Source: an uncultured Sulfitobacter sp.
Lineage (GTDB): Bacteria; Pseudomonadota; Alphaproteobacteria; Rhodobacterales; Rhodobacteraceae
Length of the DNA: 64,000 nt
Assembly (NCBI GenBank): GCA_947501805.1
Contig: CANMXJ010000002.1
Location: 1 to 64,000 of the forward strand
Direction: 5' to 3'
The position numbers and the translations under genes were made by a program. Positions 45,358-55,026 of this stretch are shown here, piece after piece. The number at the start of each line of letters is the position of its first letter. The first letter of the stretch is position 1. The notes below the pieces were generated by a model. That model made no database searches. It was not told the DNA's origin and worked only from the letters and a program-made list of their open reading frames with translations.

Positions 45358-45747
45358 TTAGACCTTGGCGTCTTCGGCCAATTCCAGATCTTCCACGGGC
45401 ACATCCAGTGTGGACCATGTTTCGTCCTGCGGCGGTTTGGGCGGGAGATCGCATGCGCCCTTATGGATGTTCACCTTGGCCATGAAATTGGCCGAAATCG
45501 GTGCCGTGACAAACAGAAATGCCATGATCAGTAACTCGTGCAGGGACCCGTCGCCATAGACATAAGAGTGGATCATCGAGGCCAACAGAAACATGCCGAT
45601 CCCGATTGTGCCCACTTTGGTCGGGGCATGTAGGCGGGTCATGGGATCGTTGAATTTCAACAGACCGATGGTACCAACCAGCACGAAACCTGCTCCCAAG
45701 AGCAGACAAATTGCGGTGGCATATGTACCGAAAAGTTCAAACGTCAT
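45358..45747 (-). CDS. mnhG: Mrp Na+/H+ antiporter subunit G
   Basis: A 129-residue membrane protein with three helices in the first 95 residues (ATAICLLLGAGFVLVGTIGLLKF; MTRLHAPTKVGTIGIG is the MnhG signature). A charged C-terminal tail is longer than in most homologues. Last gene of the leftward mnh operon; its ATG overlaps the mnhF stop. The longer frame to 46137 is out of register with mnhF and is not real. Confidence 0.93.
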   Translation of the reverse strand: MTFELFGTYATAICLLLGAGFVLVGTIGLLKFNDPMTRLHAPTKVGTIGIGMFLLASMIHSYVYGDGSLHELLIMAFLFVTAPISANFMAKVNIHKGACDLPPKPPQDETWSTLDVPVEDLELAEDAKV

Positions 45748-46031
45748 TCGATGATGTCCCCCCGCAGAACGAACCGTGCGTACGCAACGGTCGAGACAAA
45801 TCCCAACATGGCGATGATTAATGTCACCTCGAAATATATGCGGGTGCCTTGGGCAATGCCGAGTAGAACGATGAGGCCAATGGCATTTACGACCATCGTA
45901 TCCAAGGCCAGTATGCGGTCCCCGATCGTTGGCCCGATGACAAGTCGGACCATAGACAATACCTGCGCCAGTGCTGTCACAACAAAGGCGATGACAAAAG
46001 CGATGTCCATGAAATCTGTTGCGGTGCTCAT
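45744..46031 (-). CDS. mnhF: Mrp Na+/H+ antiporter subunit F
   Basis: A 95-residue three-helix protein with the family core RLVIGPTIGDRILALDTM. Overlaps mnhE upstream (ATGA at the start) and mnhG downstream. Part of the multisubunit antiporter that expels Na+ with the proton gradient. Confidence 0.94.
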   Translation of the reverse strand: MSTATDFMDIAFVIAFVVTALAQVLSMVRLVIGPTIGDRILALDTMVVNAIGLIVLLGIAQGTRIYFEVTLIIAMLGFVSTVAYARFVLRGDIIE

Positions 46032-46528
46032 GCGAAAATCTCCTTGAGGCGGCGTTCGTACCGGTCTTTGATCTCGTCGCGCACTGCGTCGGGGTCTTCG
46101 GTATGTAACGCATGCACCAACAGGCTGTGACCTTCATCCGACAAATCGGCGGAAACGGTGCCCGGCGTCAGGGTGATCGTGCCTGCAAGGATCGTGATTG
46201 CTTCGGGCTGACGTAAATCAAGCGGAATGACAACCCAGGCCGGGCGCAGTTTGGTGTTGGGGACGGTCAGCACAATCCACGCAACTTCGATGTTCGCAAC
46301 GACGATGTCCCACAATACGATAGCCGCATAAGTCATCATCTTACCCAGCCTGATCCCATTTGGGCGTTCAGGCCACCAGACGGCGGTCAGCTTGGTGATG
46401 ATGATCCCAAGGATAAGTCCAAAGACGGCCATGCCGGCGCTCAGATCGTTTTGCAAGATAACCCAGACCACCGCCAAAAGCAGTGTCAGGACGGGATGCG
46501 GGAACAACCAATGCAAGATACGTGTCAT
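46028..46528 (-). CDS. mnhE: Mrp Na+/H+ antiporter subunit E
   Basis: A 166-residue protein with two to three N-terminal helices and a cytoplasmic domain containing TLTPGTVSADL and HALHTED, typical of MnhE. The ATG at 46528 is one base past the mnhD stop. The frame to 46804 would overlap mnhD and is rejected. Confidence 0.93.
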   Translation of the reverse strand: MTRILHWLFPHPVLTLLLAVVWVILQNDLSAGMAVFGLILGIIITKLTAVWWPERPNGIRLGKMMTYAAIVLWDIVVANIEVAWIVLTVPNTKLRPAWVVIPLDLRQPEAITILAGTITLTPGTVSADLSDEGHSLLVHALHTEDPDAVRDEIKDRYERRLKEIFA

Positions 46529-46529
46529 A

Positions 46530-48074
46530 TCAATATGTCTCCTTGCTTGGTGTGCTAAGCTTGCCGGGGGTGTCCAGAACGGTCGAGACATAGGGCAGGG
46601 GTGCGAAAAGCTGCGCGGCAGTGCGTTCTGCGTAGGAATAGGCAGCGCCCGCAAAGATCGTGTGCGCGACAAGCAACGTGAGAAGACCGCCAATCGCAAC
46701 ATAGGATAACGCAGCCGGTGCGGGTTCCGGCACCGTTTCTTCATCAGGTTCGATGCTCTTGGCTTTCCAGAACAGGGTTGAGCCTGCGCGCGCAAACCCG
46801 ACAATGCTGATCAAGCTCGAACACAAGATCACAGCCCAAATCCATGTGGCCATGTTGGTGTCGAACCCTGCCTGAAGGATCATCAGCTTTCCCAAGAAAC
46901 CGGAGAGTGGTGGCAGGCCAGTCATGGCGATGGCTGCAACAAAAAACATGCCCGATGTAAGCGCCGCGCCAGAGATCGGTGCCATTGCCGTCAGCTTCAA
47001 GTTTGCCCTGCCGGATCGCACTAGATCAGAAATCAGGAATAAGGCCGCCGCAGCAAACGTCGAATGAATGATGTAATAGAGAGCAGCGGAAATGCTGGCC
47101 GGAGTGAACATCGAAAGTGCCACCATCACCATACCCATCGAGCCGATGACAGAGAAAGCCACCAACCTGTCGAGCTTTTTGGCTGCAAGCACGCCCATCA
47201 TCCCAACGGCAAGCGAGACAAGGGCAGCAGGCAAGAGCCAGACATCAAACAGGCCTGACGTTGCTGCCGCATCCGGCGAGAATATCAACGTATAGACACG
47301 TATGATGGCGTAGGCACCCACCTTGGTCATGATTGCAAATAGCGCCGCGACCGGGGCGGGGGCTTCGGCGTAACTTGATGGCAACCAGAAGTGCAGGGGG
47401 ACGAGTGCGGCCTTGATCGCAAAGACCATCAGCAGCAAGACCGCCGCGACCCGTATGCCTACGGTGTCCGCAGGATCAATCAGCGCAACGCGCTGGGCAA
47501 GGTCCGCCATGTTAAGTGTGCCCGTCTGTGCATAGATCGCACCAAGTGCAAACAGGAACAGCGTAGAGCCGATGAGATTGAACAGGACATATTGTACACC
47601 TGCACGCAGGCGCACGTTGCCGCCTGCGTGGATCATCAGACCGTAAGAGGCAATCAGCAGAACTTCGAAGAACACAAACAGGTTAAATAAGTCCCCGGTC
47701 AGGAATGCGCCCATGATGCCCATCAGCTGAAACTGGAACAGGGCGTGAAAATGCCAACCGCGTTCGTCCCATTTCGAGCCGATTGCATAGAGCAGCACGA
47801 ACAGCGCAAGCACCGCAGTCAGGAGCACCATCAGCGTTGATAATCGATCGCCAACAACCACGATGCCAAAAGGGGCGGCCCAATCCCCAAGCTGGTAAAG
47901 CATGATCGTCCCGTCAGAGGCCTGCCATGCGAGTCCTGCCGCGATCGCGATCATCGCGACCACGCCGGCAACGGAAACCACACGCTGGATGCCAAAGTGA
48001 TAGCGTGCAGCCAGGACTATGAAAGGTGCCAAAATCGCGGGCAGCACGACGGGTGCAATGATCCAATGCATCAT
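46530..48074 (-). CDS. mnhD: Mrp Na+/H+ antiporter subunit D
   Basis: A 514-residue, NuoN-like protein with about 14 helices. The proton-channel core has FFEVLLIASYGLMIHAGG and Lys in the AIKAALVPLHFWLPSSYAEAPAPVAALF segment. It is one of the two proton-translocating subunits. Its start overlaps the mnhC stop. Either of two adjacent ATGs (48074, 48071) could be used. Confidence 0.95.
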   Translation of the reverse strand: MMHWIIAPVVLPAILAPFIVLAARYHFGIQRVVSVAGVVAMIAIAAGLAWQASDGTIMLYQLGDWAAPFGIVVVGDRLSTLMVLLTAVLALFVLLYAIGSKWDERGWHFHALFQFQLMGIMGAFLTGDLFNLFVFFEVLLIASYGLMIHAGGNVRLRAGVQYVLFNLIGSTLFLFALGAIYAQTGTLNMADLAQRVALIDPADTVGIRVAAVLLLMVFAIKAALVPLHFWLPSSYAEAPAPVAALFAIMTKVGAYAIIRVYTLIFSPDAAATSGLFDVWLLPAALVSLAVGMMGVLAAKKLDRLVAFSVIGSMGMVMVALSMFTPASISAALYYIIHSTFAAAALFLISDLVRSGRANLKLTAMAPISGAALTSGMFFVAAIAMTGLPPLSGFLGKLMILQAGFDTNMATWIWAVILCSSLISIVGFARAGSTLFWKAKSIEPDEETVPEPAPAALSYVAIGGLLTLLVAHTIFAGAAYSYAERTAAQLFAPLPYVSTVLDTPGKLSTPSKETY

Positions 48075-48430
48075 GTCGCTTTCTCCACCGCGTCATCTGG
48101 GTCTGTGACAGGATCGTTCACCTCATCGTCATTGGCCCCCAAGTAGGCACCAAGCGCGATCATTACGACCACAGCTGTCATCCCGAACGAGATCACAATC
48201 GCTGTCAGCACCAAGGCTTGCGGCAGCGGATCGGCATAGGTCGTGGCGTCCGTCAGGATCGGTGGCGCACTGACGGTCAGGCGGCCGGAGGCAAACAGGA
48301 ACACATTCACCGCATAGGTCAGCAATGAAATGCCCATAATTACAGGAAAGGTCCGCAGCCGCAGAACCAGATACATGCCCGCGGCTGTCAAAATACCGAT
48401 GGCAGAGGCAACAAGCAGTTCAAGACCCAT
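48071..48430 (-). CDS. mnhC: Mrp Na+/H+ antiporter subunit C
   Basis: A 119-residue NuoK-like protein with three helices (AIGILTAAGMYLVLR, then ISLLTYAVNVFLFASG and VLTAIVISFGMTAVVV). The start at 48430 follows the mnhA stop by one base. An acidic C-terminal tail is present. Confidence 0.94.
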   Translation of the reverse strand: MGLELLVASAIGILTAAGMYLVLRLRTFPVIMGISLLTYAVNVFLFASGRLTVSAPPILTDATTYADPLPQALVLTAIVISFGMTAVVVMIALGAYLGANDDEVNDPVTDPDDAVEKAT

Positions 48431-48431
48431 C

Positions 48432-51314
48432 TTATGCGCCCTCCAGCTTTGGACTGGCAGGGTCTGCCGGGTCGATTTCTTCGCGGGAAGGATCAATGTC
48501 CATCGGATGCTCGCTGTCCTTTACATGGGCGCGCCGGGCGAGGCGTGAGAAGCTTTCAAGCGACAGCATCACGGCACCAACAACGGCAAGGAAGACACCA
48601 AGGTCGAACAGGGCGGCTGTTGCCAGTTCGAATTTTTCAAACGGCGGGATGCGTACGTAAGTGAAATCCGAGGTCAGGAACGGCTTGCCAAAAAACCATG
48701 ACCCGATGCCCGTCAGGCCTGCAATCAGAACGCCTGCGCCAATAACGCCATGGTAAGGGTAGCGCAGCCGTGCCGATGTCCATGAGAAACCGCTCGCCAT
48801 ATATTGCATCACCACACCTATTGATACGATCAGGCCGGCAATAAAACCGCCACCCGGCTCATTGTGACCACGCAGGAAGATGTAGAAACCGACCAGCATC
48901 ACAAGGGGCATCAACACGCGGGTCAGGACGACCATCATCATTGGATGCATATTGCCAGCACGGGGTTGATCCGGCTTGCGGTTCAGCAGACGCGCCCTGA
49001 CAGGACCACTCAGAAGGGTCTCGGTCAGCGCATAGATCAGCAAGGCGGCGATGCCCAGAACGATGATCTCTCCAAAGGTATCGAAGCCACGGAAATCGAC
49101 AAGGATTACGTTGACGACATTTGTGCCGCCGCCGCCTTTGTATGAGTTGGCGAGGTGAAATTCGGAGATCGGCGTACTAATCGCGTCGCGCAGCAGGAAG
49201 TGATATGACAGCGCAAAGGTCGCGCCCCCTGCCGCAAGGGCAATTGCGCCATCGCGAACCCTTCGGAGTACCGTACTTTCAATGGGAGAACGGTTTGGCA
49301 GAAAGTTCAACGCCAGTAGCAGCAGAATTATCGTCACAACCTCAACCGTGATCTGTGTCATCGCAAGATCCGGTGCGCTGAAGAATACGAAACCAACCGA
49401 CACCATCAGTCCGACAATCCCGATCAGGATCAACGACAACAGGCGGTTGCGGTGCATCAATACCAAGCCGCAGGTCGCCGCCACCAACATGATCCAGCCT
49501 GCAATCTCTACCGGACCTGCGGGTTGCGCTGTGCGGGTGGCAGGGCCAACTGTGCCTGTTGTCCAGGCGTGATAGCCAACAGCGATCATCGTGACCCCGG
49601 CAATTGCCGCGTAACGGGAAAATGCCCCGTTGTGGAGTCCGTGGATCAGGGCGCGTGCAGCGGCAATGGCGGCTGCAATCACGGCCTCGAATATGGTCTT
49701 TGCTTCGGGGCGTGGTGCCGCATCCCACATCTTGAGCAAAGGCTTGAAGATCGTCAGCAGGACCAGACCACCGATAACGGCTGCAATCGACATGTAGAGC
49801 GCTGGGACAAGGCCATGCCAAATCTTGAAATACGCCTTTGGCACTTGTGCTGCATCGCCCAGAACTGCTGCTGTCACCAGTTTCACAAAAGGTTCGGCCA
49901 GAAACGGCGCACAGCCGATTACGATGACCGGAATGATCAGCAAGGCAGGTGGCAGCCAAAGTCCCGGTCCCGGATCATGCGGCATCGCGGGATAGTCGTC
50001 GCGCTTTGGACCTAGGAAGGTGTGAGAAATCAGGCGGAAGCAATATGCGGCAGAAAAGAGCGAGCCGAGGACCGCCAGTGCGGGAACCAGCCAGTATGGG
50101 CCAAAGAGCGCGGTACGGTATGCCTCTTCCAGCATCATTTCTTTGGACAAGAAACCGTTCAAAAACGGGATGCCTGCCATCGACAATGCAGCAAACGTCA
50201 CGATCCAGAAGGTGATTGGCATCAAACGCCGCAGGCCACCGAGGCGCCTTATGTCACGCGTGTGAGTCTCGTGATCCACGATCCCCGCAGACATGAACAG
50301 CGCAGCCTTGAACGTTGCATGATTCAGGATGTGAAACATTGCAGCCATGGCACCAAAGGCGGTGCCGGTGCCCAAAAGCATGGTGATCAGGCCCAGATGA
50401 CTTACTGTAGAAAAGGCCAGTAAGGCTTTGAGATCATGTTTGAAAAGCGCAATCACTGCGCCAAGAACCATGGTGATCAGACCCGCGGTTGTCACGATCA
50501 TGAACCATTCCGGTGTCCCTGCCAGCACAGGCCAAAGCCGTGCCATCAGGAAGATACCAGCCTTAACCATAGTTGCCGAATGTAGATATGCCGACACGGG
50601 TGTTGGTGCTGCCATGGCATGTGGTAACCAAAAGTGGAACGGGAACTGCGCGGATTTCGTAAATGCACCCAGAAGGATCAAAAGTAATGCTGGCAGATAA
50701 AGCGGGCTTTCCTGAATGGTTTCACGGTTTTGCAGGATGACGCTAAGGTCGTAGCTGCCCGCGATGTTGCCAAGAATAAGCATGCCACCGATGAGCCCGA
50801 GACCACCCATGCCCGTGACAGTTAATGCCATGCGCGCACCTTGTCGCCCTTCGGGCAGATGCTTCCAATAGCCGATCAGCAGGAAAGAGGACAGAGAGGT
50901 TAATTCCCAAAAAATTAGCAATACCAAAATGTTATCTGACAGAACTATGCCAACCATTGCACCTTGAAAAAGCAGCAGGTACGTGAAGAATTCTCCCATA
51001 TTGTCTTCGCGTGCGAGATAGAACCGCGCATAAGCGATGATCAAAAGACCAATGCCCAGAATTAGCATGGCAAAGAAGAAACCAAGCGCGTCCAGCATCA
51101 AGTTTACGTTCAACCCGATTGCAGGCAGCCAGTTCACTCCCGTTGTAACAACCTCACCGGCCAATACGGATGGTAAATTCGTCAGAAGGCCGATGAAAGC
51201 GGCCAGAGTAACAGTGAAAGTAACTCCGGCGCAGGCTTGTCGACCGGCATTGTTCATCAGGCCGGGCAGCATTGCGCCCAGAAAGGGCAAGGCGACGATA
51301 AGGAAGAGGGACAC
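48432..51314 (-). CDS. mnhA: Mrp Na+/H+ antiporter fused subunit AB
   Basis: A 960-residue protein: a NuoL-like MnhA part (residues 1 to about 770, about 20 helices, with LIFWELTSLSSFLLIGYW and FPFHFWLPHAMAAPTPVSAYLHSATMVKAG), then an MnhB-type part from about 790 (RVLMPLVMLVGFYIFLRGHNEPGGGFIAGL). A/B fusion is the usual form in alphaproteobacterial group-2 Mrp systems. Start is GTG at 51314 with AGGAGTT correctly spaced upstream. First gene of mnhAB-C-D-E-F-G. It supports sodium and pH tolerance in marine cells. Confidence 0.95.
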   Translation of the reverse strand: MSLFLIVALPFLGAMLPGLMNNAGRQACAGVTFTVTLAAFIGLLTNLPSVLAGEVVTTGVNWLPAIGLNVNLMLDALGFFFAMLILGIGLLIIAYARFYLAREDNMGEFFTYLLLFQGAMVGIVLSDNILVLLIFWELTSLSSFLLIGYWKHLPEGRQGARMALTVTGMGGLGLIGGMLILGNIAGSYDLSVILQNRETIQESPLYLPALLLILLGAFTKSAQFPFHFWLPHAMAAPTPVSAYLHSATMVKAGIFLMARLWPVLAGTPEWFMIVTTAGLITMVLGAVIALFKHDLKALLAFSTVSHLGLITMLLGTGTAFGAMAAMFHILNHATFKAALFMSAGIVDHETHTRDIRRLGGLRRLMPITFWIVTFAALSMAGIPFLNGFLSKEMMLEEAYRTALFGPYWLVPALAVLGSLFSAAYCFRLISHTFLGPKRDDYPAMPHDPGPGLWLPPALLIIPVIVIGCAPFLAEPFVKLVTAAVLGDAAQVPKAYFKIWHGLVPALYMSIAAVIGGLVLLTIFKPLLKMWDAAPRPEAKTIFEAVIAAAIAAARALIHGLHNGAFSRYAAIAGVTMIAVGYHAWTTGTVGPATRTAQPAGPVEIAGWIMLVAATCGLVLMHRNRLLSLILIGIVGLMVSVGFVFFSAPDLAMTQITVEVVTIILLLLALNFLPNRSPIESTVLRRVRDGAIALAAGGATFALSYHFLLRDAISTPISEFHLANSYKGGGGTNVVNVILVDFRGFDTFGEIIVLGIAALLIYALTETLLSGPVRARLLNRKPDQPRAGNMHPMMMVVLTRVLMPLVMLVGFYIFLRGHNEPGGGFIAGLIVSIGVVMQYMASGFSWTSARLRYPYHGVIGAGVLIAGLTGIGSWFFGKPFLTSDFTYVRIPPFEKFELATAALFDLGVFLAVVGAVMLSLESFSRLARRAHVKDSEHPMDIDPSREEIDPADPASPKLEGA

Positions 51315-51666
51315 GCGAACTCCTGATCAAGGGCCGTAGAGGGTTGGTTATTTCTGTTGCATGCGCAGAGATTCCTCAAGCGAAACCGGACCGGAGCTGC
51401 GATTTTTACTTGGAAGTCTGTGCAATGCCAGTTTTTGATGTTGCCGAGGGTTATAAGGGTGTCAGGGAAATAGATCCGTTTTACCTCAAATGCAGATAGG
51501 ACAGATGACCACCCTGTCCAGCGTGAATGTATGGAAATCTCTGGACCTAGGCCGCTGCTTTTCGGGTGCCGCGGTACTTATTCGTTTTGATGCAAATACC
51601 CCGCGCCGTACATGGACGCGGGGTGGGCCTTTCAATTGGGGGCGAAGCTTGCCTGCTGCTGGCCGA
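51315..51666. other. Intergenic region, mnh promoter and degP terminator (352 bases)
   Basis: Holds the leftward mnh promoter, including the AGGAG at about 51319-51323, and the 3' end of the protease transcript. I see no gene. The hairpin at 51599-51623 is listed separately. Confidence 0.6.
51599..51623 (-). terminator. Terminator after the DegP-like gene
   Basis: CCCCGCG (51599-51605) pairs with CGCGGGG (51617-51623) over an 11-base loop. On the minus strand it is followed by TATTT. It is 44 bases past the protease stop. Confidence 0.65.
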
Positions 51667-52770
51667 CTAGGCTGCTTCTGGTGTGCGGGTTCCCACTGTC
51701 ACCTCCAGGCTAACCTCTTCACCTTTGCGCAGAACGATGAGGCTTGTCTTGGTTTCTGGTGTTGTCGTAGCGACAGCCCGCGTCAGGTCGTGCAACTCGT
51801 TAACCTGAGTGCTGGCAAAGGACAGAACGATGTCGTCTTTGCGCAAACCTGCTTTTGCGGCAGGACTGTTTTCGCTGACCGCTTCGATCACAGCCCCTTT
51901 GGGTGCATCATATCCGAGCACGGTCGCAACTTCCTGACTCATTGGGCGGATATTCACGCCAAGCCAGCCGCGGGCGATCACACCGTCATCTACTAAATCC
52001 GCAACCACGGTTTGCACCAGATCCGAGGGAACTGCAAAGCCGATGCCAACCGACCCGCCACCGGGAGAAATAATCGCGGTGTTCACGCCAACGACCTTGC
52101 CTGCGTTGTTAAACAAAGGTCCGCCGGAGTTACCTCGATTGATCGCGGCATCCGTCTGGATAAAGTCGTCAAAGGGACCGGACCGGATGTCACGGGACAG
52201 AGCCGAGATAATACCGGACGTCACGGTGCCGCCTAGTCCGAAGGGATTACCAACCGCGACAACTTCATCCCCAACCCGCAAGGTATCCGAGGGGCCGAAA
52301 TCCACTGTGGGCAGAGCCACATCTGCCGTGATTTTCAACACTGCAATATCGGTCAGTGGATCGCTGCCAACGACTTTTGCATCAAAGCTGCGACCATCAG
52401 CCAACTTGACCTTAACCGTTTCGGCACCAGCAACAACATGATGATTGGTTACGACCTGACCGTCCGGTGAAATGATAAAGCCGGAGCCGAGCCCCTGTTG
52501 TGGCAAATTTTGGCCCGGTACCATATTTTCGAAATGGCGACGTAGCTGGGGCGGGATGTTTTCAGGCAAGTTGCCGGATACTGGGCGGGCTTTGGCCGTG
52601 ACCTCGATAAACACCACGGCTGGAGAGACCTCTTCTACCAGATCGGCGTAGCCGCCTGCGGGAACGGCCAGTGCGGTGGACGGGGCAAAGGTAAGGGCGG
52701 TTGCGGACAGCATCGCGGCTGTCAGGGCTGCGCTTGCTGTACGGGCAGGAATTTTCAGAAGTGTACGCAT
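51667..52770 (-). CDS. degP: DegP/Do-family periplasmic serine protease, single PDZ domain
   Basis: A 367-residue trypsin-like protease. Signal peptide AALTAAMLSATALTFAPSTALA. Catalytic His in TNHHVVAG, Asp in DPLTDIAVLK, Ser in RGNSGGPLF. There is one PDZ domain at about 275-355 (GWLGVNIRPM, SPAAKAGLRKDDIV), so it is DegS-like in layout but soluble. It degrades misfolded envelope proteins. The start is the ATG at 52770; the open frame to 53271 runs into the divergent regulator gene and is rejected. The gap to that gene probably holds the shared promoter. Confidence 0.93.
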   Translation of the reverse strand: MRTLLKIPARTASAALTAAMLSATALTFAPSTALAVPAGGYADLVEEVSPAVVFIEVTAKARPVSGNLPENIPPQLRRHFENMVPGQNLPQQGLGSGFIISPDGQVVTNHHVVAGAETVKVKLADGRSFDAKVVGSDPLTDIAVLKITADVALPTVDFGPSDTLRVGDEVVAVGNPFGLGGTVTSGIISALSRDIRSGPFDDFIQTDAAINRGNSGGPLFNNAGKVVGVNTAIISPGGGSVGIGFAVPSDLVQTVVADLVDDGVIARGWLGVNIRPMSQEVATVLGYDAPKGAVIEAVSENSPAAKAGLRKDDIVLSFASTQVNELHDLTRAVATTTPETKTSLIVLRKGEEVSLEVTVGTRTPEAA

Positions 52771-52922
52771 GTTATGTGCCTCTTTAGTTAAGGTTACACA
52801 GCCCATATGTGAGCCTTGCGTTACAAGCGGATTGGTCGCTGTATACAAATTTGTGAGGATCGGCGCATGTTGGCGATCTGTGCCTATATAGATGTCACGC
52901 CATGAGAGAGTGACGGAGCAAA

Positions 52923-53594
52923 ATGAAACTACTCGTCGTCGAAGATGATGCCACCACAGGCAGCTACATCGCACGCGGTTTGCGCGAAGAAGGGCATGTG
53001 GTTGACCTGATCGAGAACGGCAAGGACGGGTTGATCGCTGCCACATCCGGAAAATACGACGTTTTGGTTCTGGATCGTATGTTGCCGCAAGTGGACGGGT
53101 TAACCGTGCTGAAAACGCTGCGCGGGAGCGGGAACAGGACGCCCGCGTTGATGCTGACCGCGCTGAGTGATGTCGAGGATCGCATCGAGGGGCTGCAATC
53201 CGGTGCGGATGACTATTTGGCAAAGCCCTTTGCTTTCGGTGAGTTGTCAGCGCGTATTCACGCACTTGCACGTCGCCCGCAGGCGTTGGATGCGGAAACG
53301 ATTCTGCGGGCTGCCGATCTGGAAATGAACCTGATCACCCGCCAAGTGACCAGAGGCGGCGTTTCCATTGACCTGCTGCCGCGTGAGTTTGCATTGCTCG
53401 AACATTTGCTGCGCCGCAAAGGACGGGTGCAGACCCGGACAATGTTATTGGAAAATGTCTGGGACATCAGCTTTGATCCCGGCACAAATGTTGTTGAAAC
53501 CCACGTGAGCCGGTTACGTGCCAAGGTCGATAAACCGTTTGAACGCGAGTTGATCGAAACTGTGCGTGGTGCGGGCTACCGGATTGCCGAATGA
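52923..53594 (+). CDS. OmpR-family response regulator
   Basis: A 223-residue two-domain regulator. Receiver with Asp51 in LVLDRMLPQVDG and acidic Glu7/Asp8. C-terminal winged helix from about 125, with the OmpR-type LLPREFALLEHLLRRKGRVQTR and VETHVSRLRAKVD. It is divergent from degP and overlaps its kinase by ATGA, so control of envelope stress genes including degP is likely. Confidence 0.95.
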   Translation: MKLLVVEDDATTGSYIARGLREEGHVVDLIENGKDGLIAATSGKYDVLVLDRMLPQVDGLTVLKTLRGSGNRTPALMLTALSDVEDRIEGLQSGADDYLAKPFAFGELSARIHALARRPQALDAETILRAADLEMNLITRQVTRGGVSIDLLPREFALLEHLLRRKGRVQTRTMLLENVWDISFDPGTNVVETHVSRLRAKVDKPFERELIETVRGAGYRIAE

Positions 53595-54940
53595 CGTATC
53601 GCTTGCGTCAACTCTGGCGCTCGATGCCTTTGCGTCTTGCGATTCTGCTGGTGGCGCTGTTTGCAACGGTTAGCCTGCTGGGTCTGGCTGCCAGCTATGC
53701 GGTCACGCAATCCTCTTTCGAACAATCCATCCGTGCCAGTCTGCGACAGGATCTGGCTGGTTTCCGCGCGGCACCCAATGCCCGCGCCGTTGCCATACTG
53801 GTCGAGGCCGAGTCGAGAGAGGCTGACCCAAACCGTTTGATCCTGAGTTACATCGCCCCGAACGGGCGCATCTACGGCAACGGGGCCATTGCACAGGATG
53901 ACGAGGGGTTCCATATCTTTTCGCTGGAACGTGGACGCGCTGAGTTTACGGGAAATTATCTTTCGCTCACCGATGCGCTTTATGGCGGTGTGATCACCAT
54001 CGCGCGGAGCCGCGCCGAGATTGTCGCGCTCCGAGCGGTGTTCGTGAATATCCTCTGGATCAGTTTGCTGCCCACGGTTCTGATTGCTTTGTCCGGCGGT
54101 TTGATTCTGGCGCGTCGCTCCAAACGGCATGTCGAAGTTGTTGGCTCCGCGCTGGATCAAATGACCAGCGGTGATCTGGCAACACGGGTTGAGATTGGCC
54201 CGCGCTGGTCAGATGATCTCGTGCAGATCGGTGGAAAAGTAAACCAGATGGCAGGCGCGCAAGAAGCACAGATGCGGGCGCTGCGCGGAGTGTCCTCGGA
54301 CATTGCGCATGACCTCAAGACACCTCTTCAACGCGTAGCTCTGTGTTTGGAGGATTTGAACGCGCAGATCGACAAAGACAGTGAAGAAGCGGTTCTGATC
54401 TCAAAGATGCAGCAGGAGGTTGAGGGAATGGGCGAGGTTTTTCGATCCCTGTTACAATTGGCGCAGGTCGAAGCGGGATCGCCCAGAGCACGATTTGAAA
54501 CTGTCGATCTGGCCAAGATCTGCCGTACGGTTGTTGAAGTGTTTGAGCCGTCGGCTGCGGCGAGCGGGCATATCCTGACGTTCACGATGGAGACCGATAC
54601 GGCAGTGATCAAAGGTGATCAGGCGCTGATCGGCCAAATGTTGTCTAATCTGGTAGAGAACGCACTGCGCCACACCTCAGAAGGAAGCGACGTAACGGTT
54701 TCATTGGCCAAAGCTGACGGGAAAATCCTGTTGCGCGTCGCTGACACGGGGCCCGGTATCCCTGCAGTGGAACACGACAAGGTTCTTGAAAGGCATTACC
54801 GTTTGGACCGGAGCCGCGCCACGGCGGGGCACGGTTTGGGCCTCAGTCTGGTTGCAGCCATTGTGGCTTTGCATGATGGAACCCTGACGCTGGAGGACAA
54901 CGCGCCGGGCTTAGAGGTGACGTTGCGCTTTGATGCTTAG
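53591..54940 (+). CDS. Membrane sensor histidine kinase
   Basis: A 449-residue kinase. Helices at about 14-36 and about 150-172 flank a periplasmic sensor domain of about 115 residues. HAMP at about 175-230, H-box SDIAHDLKTPLQRV with His240, ATPase motifs ENALRHTSEG, VADTGPGIP and GHGLGLSL. Partner of the upstream regulator (ATGA overlap). The position of the pair beside a DegP-type protease suggests it watches envelope damage or a cationic signal. Confidence 0.95.
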   Translation: MTYRLRQLWRSMPLRLAILLVALFATVSLLGLAASYAVTQSSFEQSIRASLRQDLAGFRAAPNARAVAILVEAESREADPNRLILSYIAPNGRIYGNGAIAQDDEGFHIFSLERGRAEFTGNYLSLTDALYGGVITIARSRAEIVALRAVFVNILWISLLPTVLIALSGGLILARRSKRHVEVVGSALDQMTSGDLATRVEIGPRWSDDLVQIGGKVNQMAGAQEAQMRALRGVSSDIAHDLKTPLQRVALCLEDLNAQIDKDSEEAVLISKMQQEVEGMGEVFRSLLQLAQVEAGSPRARFETVDLAKICRTVVEVFEPSAAASGHILTFTMETDTAVIKGDQALIGQMLSNLVENALRHTSEGSDVTVSLAKADGKILLRVADTGPGIPAVEHDKVLERHYRLDRSRATAGHGLGLSLVAAIVALHDGTLTLEDNAPGLEVTLRFDA

Positions 54941-55026
54941 ATCAGCCCGTTTTGTCTGCACCATGGCTTGTCAATATGTTCCGGATCAGGCCAATTGCAC
55001 TTCAAATGCCAAAAAGGAAACATCCC

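Noticed and set aside
45748..46137. Upstream extension of the mnhG frame
   Set aside because: It is an antisense/out-of-frame reading of mnhF and mnhE; the ATG at 45747 overlaps the mnhF stop as expected.
52771..53271. N-terminal extension of the DegP-like protease
   Set aside because: It runs antisense through the response-regulator gene; the signal peptide starts at 52770.
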